From: Dallia pectoralis | Taxonomy: Eukaryota > Chordata > Actinopteri > Esociformes > Umbridae | Assembly (NCBI GenBank): GCA_029465975.1 | Contig: CM055755.1 | Span: 2,826,226 to 2,890,225, forward strand | Direction of reading: 5' to 3' | DNA: 64,000 nucleotides | Shown: positions 56,326 through 64,000 of the stretch, piece by piece | How the letters are laid out: each line of letters begins with the position of its first letter | Position numbering within the stretch: the first letter of the stretch is position 1 | Made by a program: the position numbers and the translations under genes | The notes under the pieces: generated by a model | What the model saw: the letters and a program-made list of their open reading frames with translations, nothing else | Told to the model about the DNA's origin: nothing | Databases searched by the model: none

Positions 56326-59300
56326 AGTTTTTTACGTCTGGTGGCACTGATTTTACTCCATACATGTTGTCCCTGAGCTCCGTAATGACATCTCTCATTA
56401 ATCTTTGCGACTTTAAAAAGTACAAAACTTTACTCGAAAAATACCCTAACTTCTTCGCTATGTAACACAAAATACCGTTGATTTACTACTTCCGCCACCC
56501 CATCGGAAGTTTCACCCACGTTCTATTTTACAGTAGCGCCCCCCGGAAACAGGTGGATTTTACCAACCTCGCTTGTTAGCACTGCATTGCATACTTGATT
56601 GGCACAACAATTTGCCAGTATATAGATTACGCTGGCAGCAACCTGTTCACTTTTTGTTTACCACATGCCAATTTCGTCAGCCAGCACACATTTCTGCTAG
56701 ACATGAAAAACTAGATAATTTCATAACTTTTTTTTAAGTAAACTTTTCCGTTTACTACTTTAAGGTTACAACAAAATGGTGGTCTTGCTGGGGTCCCAAG
56801 GAGAGGTTAAGTATACCACCCGGTACAATGACGTATTTGCAGTGGCCTGTCATGTCGGCCTTGAGCCCTAGCTGTCGCAAAAAAATTATTAGAAACTTTT
56901 TTAATATCCATTTACAGACTAGGTATAAAACCTGTTCTCACGATGTGTCTTTGAAGTAGTGATCAGTGCTCCAGGGTATCACTGACGTACAACTACGGGA
57001 ATGGATCATGTGAGACAAACGGTGTGTATGTGAAGTGCTCCTGGGGTTTCTCTTACTATAAACATGAAGTCTGAGCAAGTTAAAATCATTCGCAAAAGCT
57101 TGGTTGCCTTAACATGATAATCGTCCAATCTACCGTCACTTTATTTATGCCTCAGAACACAATTACAGACACATTATCAACAGAAAAGCTAATTGGATTG
57201 ATGAAGTTATAGCCTACGTGTTATTGTAATGCCTGGCACAAAAGACCACAAGTTGCATAACTGGATCTTCAGTATTGCAGACAAGTCCAGAAGGCATTTG
57301 TTAAACAGGGGAAGGAACATTAGAAAGACGCAATGGAAAGATGCTTTTGTGAAGAATGTTTCATTAATGTTTCATGTTGAACACATTTAACTTCATTTAA
57401 AATACATTCCAGGTATCAAATATCAATTGCATCTTTTATTCTTAAATGTTTGTTAAAATGTATAAATATATTTTGATTCTGTCTAAATGTATTTCTCCAA
57501 CAAACATGCTCTCATTACAAACAATATTTTGTATAGAAAATATATGATGTATTTTGACACTTATATTAAAATGAAATTTTCACATCTGCAACTCTGCTAG
57601 GCAACTCTTGCTAACTAACTAGCATTGCAAATTTCGGCTAATGAAGTTACCACAGTAGTTTCTAGCTAGAAAGTACCGTAGTTTGATGGGCATGGCTACT
57701 ACATCGTAACATTAGGCTAGCTAACATTAACAGTTTGTTTAAAATGACCTAATATGATCAACTTAAGTCTGGATCATTAGGCTTGTTGTTCAAGAGTAAA
57801 GACAGAGAAAAAAACATTTTTTTTCACTTCATACCGACTTCGCTAGCTAGCTTACGGATGATTTAGCTAGTCTTGTTTTTTTAAGCAGGCTATAAAATTG
57901 TGCCCGAGGTGATTTCTGTGTTCATAGTCCACGTTTTAGAAGACTCTCTGCATTTAAAAAATGCATTTAAAATGCAATAAAATTAATTAGTAGTAATGTT
58001 TAGCAATGTTAATTTGCTATGAACGTTTAAGAATGCTAGCAAATTAGATCCCTGTTAGTGTTTCCCAGTTGCGCTGTTTTGCACCACTGAACAACAACTA
58101 TAATTTTTCTTGGGGCTGACTTTTGAGTGTGCAGTTTGACTTTTACATTTAAAACATCTGGGGTAGCCAACCAATGTTGGTTTGAGTCATTTGAAAATAA
58201 ATTGAAAGAAAATGTTTCTACACAAAATTTATATAAACTACCTTCGTGGCGAATTTCAAATACATTTAGAGTTGCAAATATATATTGTGAAAATACTTAA
58301 TCTTTCATCTTACATTCACAATTACATTTAAACATACATTTAGACATAAGTGTTAGATTAAATTTCATATTTTTTAATAATTATATTTACGCAGACAATT
58401 TCAAACAGTTTGACATATATTGAATTAATTCAGAAATATATTTTTTGGATGTATTCAGAAATACGTTTAAAAAAAAATAAAAAATCATATGGGTCTTAAT
58501 TGACATGAACAATAGATCTGGCATAAGGTAAAGGCAGCAAAAGGACACTTATTATTAACAAAACAAAAAAGAACAAAGCAGCCATTTTAACATGCAAGAT
58601 AATTTTGAAAGTGTCTGATTATGTTGGGAAGCTTCAGCACTGCCCCAGGACCCATCAGATATTCCCAGAACTAGCTCACTTGTCTCAACTTGAACACAAC
58701 TATTGTTCTGGAATTTTTTCCGTTAAATACGACAGAGAAGCAGAAAAAAGCTGTTTCCTTACAGAACCATGTAGTAGAAAAATCATTAATCCCCAAACGA
58801 CTTTCTCGCAGATCAGGATTAATTAGCAGACGTCAGTAGGGAACAGACACCTTACAGACAGGACGTGGATAGCTTGTTTGTCAGCGTCACTCTTTACCTG
58901 TTCGTCCTTTCTGTCCTTTCACTCTCTGTCTGAAAGCTGAACCGCCTGAGTAGGTGTGAAATACGTTAGTAGGTCACAGAAACATGTCCAGTCATTTCCT
59001 TCTGTGGAATATGTTGCTTTTCGCAGGAAATTACTTTTGGTAAGAGTCATGACTGTCTTGTTCCACAGAAATAAGACTGTATGGGAACATAAACACCAGC
59101 AAAAGACAAGACAAGAATCTGTTTATATTCCTTTGAACATATTTAGGGTAAAGATAAGCAATACGTTCAGTGACCACAGCTTTTTAATGACTGTTTTCAC
59201 TGTAACCTCATATTTAGAACTTTTAAATGTAATAGGTAGAATTACTGAATAAGGCTGTACATACATCGGGGTTGAGATCCCTCATCTAGGTTGTTGTTTG

Positions 59301-60534
59301 CAATTAAGACACATCTAGGGCAGGAGGGGGGAAAACACACCCAGACACACACACAGTCTCACACTGATCATTTCCAACTCGCGCACACACCCAGTGATTT
59401 GTTTCCTTACGCAGGCCTGACCCACTCACTGAATGTTTATGCCAATGCAAAACACATAATTACTCTGAGCCCAGTGGAATGGTCCAGGTTCTGCCCGACC
59501 CAGTGGGTTGAGGAAACATCTGGTCCCATTGGGCCGGCTCTTCACATTCCCCCACGAGCTGCACCGGTACCAGATCAGCCTTTTCTACTAGAGAAACTAA
59601 GTAGCGAGTTTAGAAAAAACGTGTTTGCTTTGCAAAATCCCAGCTTAAAAAATAATAGTAATAAAAACAGCTTACCTGTGAAAGAGCATGCTTATATGAC
59701 ATGATTATAATCACTGTGTTATTTTCTAGTGTGCTCTCCAACTCTGGATAGTGACACTGACACCTGTGTGAGTATCCTTCAAAGGTTAAACTGATATGTC
59801 AACACTAGGTAATTAACATCAAGTCACGACTGGAGTTTGCATAATCCTAAAGAATTGATAACTGAGTGATATAAAACAGCTGCATTCACTTTTCCGTCTC
59901 GATCATCGGTTGATGTTTTTCCAGGTTCTTATTAATGCTCTGTGAGTCAACACGCTCGTGTCCTTATGAGCCGTGAGAGCAGCACAGACAGCTACCGTCG
60001 GATCTCTCATTTAATAACTGGAATGTAAACATCTCAGGATAGAGATGCTGCGCTAGCATTCCTTCCATTTCACCCATAAAAGGAACGGGGTGCAGTCCAT
60101 TTCCATTGGCAAGTGCAACAAACGAGGTGGGGTTAAACAGACTTGTATTTATGTATAACCAACCTGCTCCCCTGTGCCACTCGGAGGAATCAACCGCTGA
60201 ACACTGGGGATCCTTCTGTTTTTTAAAGTTATTACAGGTAGGTTATGTTATATTCAATCAGATCTTTCTTTGGAGATTGACTGTTATATTTTGGGGATTT
60301 TGACAGCCCTTATTTTGTTTTTATTACTGGTACAATTGCAAAAACAAGAGAAGAGGCATATCCAGTTCGATCAACCCGGCTGAGTTTAGTTTTGCATTTG
60401 CTGATTTTGTGCATTTGCTACAGAATGTGTCTAGAGTCCTCGTACTCCAGGCAAGCTCCACTCATGTTTATTGCAACCCTATATAGGGTCATATTTAGAC
60501 ATGGGACACCTGCTGGGATAAGTTTATGATAGAG
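56326..60534. other. Intergenic region upstream of cysltr2
   Basis: AT-rich DNA with TAGCTAGC words and no supported exon. It should contain one or more 5' non-coding cysltr2 exons and its promoter, which I cannot locate. Frames at 58956-59252 and 59291-59704 have no recognised domain. Confidence 0.45.
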
Positions 60535-60795
60535 ACAGTATAACAGTAAATAGATACGGTTGAACAGTAAATTCATACAGTGTAACAGTAAATAGATAAG
60601 GTATAACAGTAAATAGATACTGGTAAAACAGTAAACTGAGACAGTATAACAGTATATAGATACGGTAGAACAGTAAATTCATACAGTATAACAGTATATA
60701 GATACGGTAGAACAGTAATGCATACAGTGTAAGAGTAAATAGATACGGTAGAACAGTAAATCGAGACAGTATAAAGATACAGTAGAACAGTAAAC
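60535..60795. repeat. Degenerate (ACAGTAAATAGATACGGTAG)n repeat
   Basis: About a dozen imperfect copies of a 20-22 bp unit containing AACAGTAAAT, about 300 nt before the cysltr2 coding exon. Confidence 0.9.
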
Positions 60796-60971
60796 CGTGC
60801 AGCACATGGTGAGGGTTGAATATCCCACTAGCAGTGTATGGACCTTCTAAATGCCGTGTTGTGGAGCATTTTAACATTGAGTGTGTACGAGTATTTTAGC
60901 CAGTAACAAACAGCCAACAAACTTTATAGCACATGCAACTTTGTAGCACATGCTACACTGTCTGCCTTCTT

Positions 60972-60974
60972 GTC

Positions 60975-61009
<35 letters not shown>

Positions 61010-61010
61010 G
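60972..61010. repeat. (CTGT)n microsatellite in the intron before cysltr2
   Basis: Eight to nine CTGT units, about 45 nt upstream of the acceptor. Confidence 0.95.
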
Positions 61011-61060
61011 ACTCCATCTCTCAACTCTTCTCTGTGTGTCTTTCTCTGTTTTAGGAAGGA

Positions 61061-61090
61061 ATGGTCCATAATGAATCTGTCATACAATGA
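61061..61090 (+). promoter_or_regulatory. Overlapping upstream ORF at the cysltr2 start
   Basis: After the acceptor TTTTAG|GAAGGA the first ATG (61061) opens a 9-codon frame (MVHNESVIQ, stop TGA) that runs past the cysltr2 ATG at 61071 in another frame. Its context, G at -3 and G at +4, is strong. It would be expected to lower translation of the receptor. Confidence 0.6.
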
Positions 61091-62120
61091 AGAAAACTGT
61101 TCCATCAACACATTCAAAAGCAGCGTTTACCCGCCCACCTACCTGACCATCTTCATCCTCGGCCTCGTCTTCAACCTCACCTCCCTTAGCTTCTTCGTCA
61201 GCGTCTGGAGGAGTAAGAGGGGCCTGTCGCCGGTGAACCTGTACATGGTGAACCTCCTGATGTCCAACCTGATGCTGGTGTGTTCCCTGCCGTTCAGGGC
61301 CTCCTACTACATCAACGACTTCAACTGGGCTTTTGGCGACGTCGCCTGTCGCATCATGTCCTACGTCTTCTACATCAACATGTACGGGAGCATCTACTTC
61401 CTGGTCGTGCTGAGCGTGGTGCGCTACATAGCCGTCGCCAAGCCGTTCCGCTATAACAGCATGCAGAGCGGCCACAGCTCCTGGCTGGTGTGCCTGCTGG
61501 TCTGGATGCTGGTGTCGCTGGCATCCATCCCGATGCTGACCTCAGGGACCTACGTGGACACGAACAACAGAACGCGGTGCCTGGAGCTTAACCCGGAGTA
61601 CAACTCCAGCAATCTCCGCACGCTGGCGATGGCGAACCACGCCACCATGATGCTGGGCTTCGTCATCCCCTTCGCCGTGATCACCGTCTGCTACGCGTTC
61701 GTGGTGGTCCACCTGCTGCGCAGGCGAGAGGGGACGATGGTCAGCCACAAGAAGTCCATGTACCTGGTCATAATTGTGCTGGTGCTCTTCCTGGTTTGCT
61801 ACATGCCCTACCACATCATGCGAACCGTCCACCTGCATGCAGAAGGCCAGATCAAGGACAACAAAGAGCACCCGTGCGCTTACATCGAGCTTGTGCGCAA
61901 AGGAGCAGTGATCACTCTGTGTTTGGCAGCTGGGAACAGCTGTCTGGATCCGTTGCTCTACTTCTTCGTCGGGGAGAACCTCAAGGTGTTCTGTACGGGT
62001 TCTAATAAGCAGGGTGCAGCAAAGACACTGTGTATGAGTGAGGTTGACAGGAAAGGACCGCGTGGGACGTTGGAGCTACAGCAGCTACAGGCACCAAACA
62101 CGCCATACCAGGATAGTTAG
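61071..62120 (+). CDS. cysltr2: Cysteinyl leukotriene receptor 2-like GPCR
   Basis: A single coding exon of 349 residues (human about 346) preceded by the acceptor at 61055. The first in-frame ATG after it is used. The N-terminal region has NLS and a downstream NCS-like stretch; seven membrane segments follow. FGDVACRIMSYVFYINMYGSIYFL, LSVVRYIAVAKPFR (VRY in place of DRY, as in human CysLT2), RCLELN in the second loop and MPYHIMRTVHLH match CYSLTR2. Cys93-Cys170 can form the extracellular disulfide. The receptor binds LTC4/LTD4-type ligands at the cell surface and signals mainly through Gq (family knowledge). Odd: position 2.50 is Asn66 instead of Asp, and 7.49 is Asp293 (DPLLY). The tail after residue 305 does not resemble the human tail. 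Confidence 0.93.
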   Translation: MNLSYNEENCSINTFKSSVYPPTYLTIFILGLVFNLTSLSFFVSVWRSKRGLSPVNLYMVNLLMSNLMLVCSLPFRASYYINDFNWAFGDVACRIMSYVFYINMYGSIYFLVVLSVVRYIAVAKPFRYNSMQSGHSSWLVCLLVWMLVSLASIPMLTSGTYVDTNNRTRCLELNPEYNSSNLRTLAMANHATMMLGFVIPFAVITVCYAFVVVHLLRRREGTMVSHKKSMYLVIIVLVLFLVCYMPYHIMRTVHLHAEGQIKDNKEHPCAYIELVRKGAVITLCLAAGNSCLDPLLYFFVGENLKVFCTGSNKQGAAKTLCMSEVDRKGPRGTLELQQLQAPNTPYQDS

Positions 62121-64000
62121 CCGAGGACAGAGACTGGTGTCAAAATAAGACTGTGCTTGACTGTTAAAGGTGTTACCTTCAGAGTTGGATCCGTACAGTG
62201 AGTAGAGAACCCAGTGTCACTGATGGGCTTGCTTCTACGGGACAATTCCAAGATACATGAACATAAAACTTTTGAACTGAGAGCGAGTTGGTAGCATGAA
62301 CCTGCTAGCCGTGAAACTTGCATTGGTTTGTCACAGGTACGACCTGTACATGACTACCGGAAGCAGCCAAGTCAAGAACTGCAATTAAGGAATACAACCT
62401 GGAGTTAAAGTACACCCACAGACATTTTTGTTTACCAAATGTTGCAATAAAAATTATTTTGTAGCAGGTTGTTATTAAGCTGTTACGTGATGTCGTAGGT
62501 TGTTATTAAGTTGTTACGAGTTGTCGTTTTTTACCTCAGACTCGTCGATTAAGGATGTTATAAAACTGAATCCAGAATCTCTCCTCAAATCCCAAGCCAA
62601 ATGAAATATGCGTCAGGACAACATTAAATGTTCATTTTCCTTACTCTAAAGCTATCACTCATAAGTACAACTAGCTAGCTAGCTATAAAAACATTTGCAC
62701 ATGACTTCCTTTCAAATAAATAAAAAACACGTATTTTTTTATTATATTCGCTTAGATATGTTTCTGCAGACGTATATAGCAATGATATATATGTTTCATA
62801 CTTTTTTATACTTAGTACACCTGCTGGAGTATAAATAAATTCAGTAAGATTGCTATGTATTTAATTTTTATTTCAAATAGTTCCTTCTTTAAGGCCACCA
62901 CTATCATGTCCAATTTGTTCTAAGGAATTAAAAACACCCAGCAACTTATGGATAGCTTCTTGTGGGTTTTCCCTCGACAACATAAATTATCTCCAGGAAA
63001 TCACATAAAACAGGAGTCAATACGTGTGAGAGCAAGTAGAATATTGCCCGTAAACACAAACAATACTTGTCTCCGTCTTCCCTGACGGAACGAGACTGGT
63101 ATGGTATTAGATAATCCAGTGTGGAAGTACTGTGAGCGTCTAGAGATTAGCCTGTAATTAGATTACCAGTCAATGCAAACGGATAGATGGACCGGCAAGG
63201 AAGTTTAAATGTGGAATATGTCATTCACTCCGATTGATTAAAAAAAAGTCATTATTTGAAGTATTATCTAAAACAATAACTGCAGATGTCTACTGCTTAT
63301 TTTGTGTTTATCCTAGAAGTACTGTAAAAACTACACAGTCCTACAGATTGCCCCTTTAATCTCACACTAGGTTTATTTTTGGCTCCCACTCGTGCACAAC
63401 AGAATGTTTTAACTTATGCATTCTTGAACCTTTAAGTGGCACGTCCAGGAGATATAGTGTATGTGCAAATTATATTTACCTCATTGCATCATGAGTCATG
63501 TTCACATTTCAAACTTCTGAAGAATTTAGGACCTTCATTCTGTGCCAATGAAAGGATGCGAAATGGAACATATTTTCCTAATGTAATTCAATACTGGGTC
63601 GGTTGACCGTATCCAGATCTGATCTGTATTAACAGCAATTCCAACAAACCCTTTATTAACGGGCATTCGAACGTGTCAATCTCTGTAGCAGACCTCATCA
63701 AAACATTTCAGGAAACTCAGGACACTTCAGAACTAAATGAATACATTGGAACACATCTGGGATACTTGCTTCCTTTTATTCAGCCCATCTTGATACATGA
63801 TGTCACTTTCCACCAGATAATATGACGCCTCTCAAAGTATGCAGCTTATTCCTTGTGTTTTATTTTCATTAGTATAGCTACTTAACGCTGCCCAAATCTG
63901 TATTCCAGAGTTTCTGCTAACCTCCACTAATTCAAATGGAACACTCGGCTACACTAGAACCCAGATCTTCAGAGTTACAGACTAGGCCCATTTTTTAACT
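62121..64000. other. cysltr2 3' UTR and downstream AT-rich DNA
   Basis: No further coding sequence recognised up to the window end. There is a short (TAGC)n run near 62673-62685. Confidence 0.5.
62446..62451 (+). terminator. Polyadenylation signal AATAAA of cysltr2
   Basis: Canonical hexamer 326 nt after the stop codon, followed by a T/G-rich stretch (TTATTTTGTAGCAGGTTGTT), as expected for a cleavage site. Confidence 0.65.

Noticed and set aside
60933..61070. 46-codon N-terminal extension of cysltr2
   Set aside because: The frame crosses a CTGT microsatellite and a clear TTTTAG acceptor, and has no ATG at its start.

Overview
The window looks like nuclear DNA from a ray-finned (teleost) fish. 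The evidence is split genes with short introns and GT-AG borders, two single-coding-exon class A GPCRs, a fish-type transposon mix (DIRS, hAT, Tc1-like, LINE fragments), and very dense micro- and minisatellites. I cannot name the species. Nothing bacterial (operon, CRISPR, Shine-Dalgarno) is present.

Layout. 0.5-3.2 kb (minus): the first eight coding exons of a NEK3-like kinase, running off the left edge. 3.2-25.6 kb: gene-poor DNA with a short hAT element (exact 8-bp duplication), a 2-kb 22-bp minisatellite, many simple repeats and LINE debris. 25.6-26.8 kb (minus): lpar6, a lysophosphatidic-acid receptor. 26.8-37.3 kb: intergenic, with LINE and Tc1-like remnants. 37.3-45.8 kb (minus): rcbtb2, eleven coding exons solved to the base (527 codons plus stop). 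Its introns carry a hAT element with a nested TIR pair, a 305-bp (CA)n tract, and four exon-adjacent arrays. 46-51.3 kb: probable first intron and promoter of rcbtb2, with a 3.4-kb telomere-like 38-bp array and a LINE fragment. 51.3-55.5 kb: a structurally complete DIRS retrotransposon whose reverse transcriptase core is deleted. 61.1-62.1 kb (plus): cysltr2, a cysteinyl-leukotriene receptor. The lpar6(-)/rcbtb2(-)/cysltr2(+) block keeps the order and orientation of human 13q14, but no RB1 exon was found around lpar6.

Most unusual signal. Minisatellites here are built from exon-intron borders. In four cases, in two unrelated genes, the tandem unit contains the splice site itself, usually with some exon sequence: the nek3 exon 8 donor (43 bp, about 13 copies), the rcbtb2 exon 2 donor (29 bp; the array fills the 244-nt intron), the rcbtb2 exon 5 acceptor (47 bp, 34 full copies plus partials) and the rcbtb2 exon 8 donor (72 bp, 3 copies). 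A fifth border, the rcbtb2 exon 7 acceptor, abuts the (CA)n tract. This suggests a repeat-birth process focused on AG|GT-like junctions, producing arrays of decoy splice sites. A second point of interest is cysltr2, which carries Asn at 2.50 and Asp at 7.49, a reciprocal change at the sodium-pocket pair.
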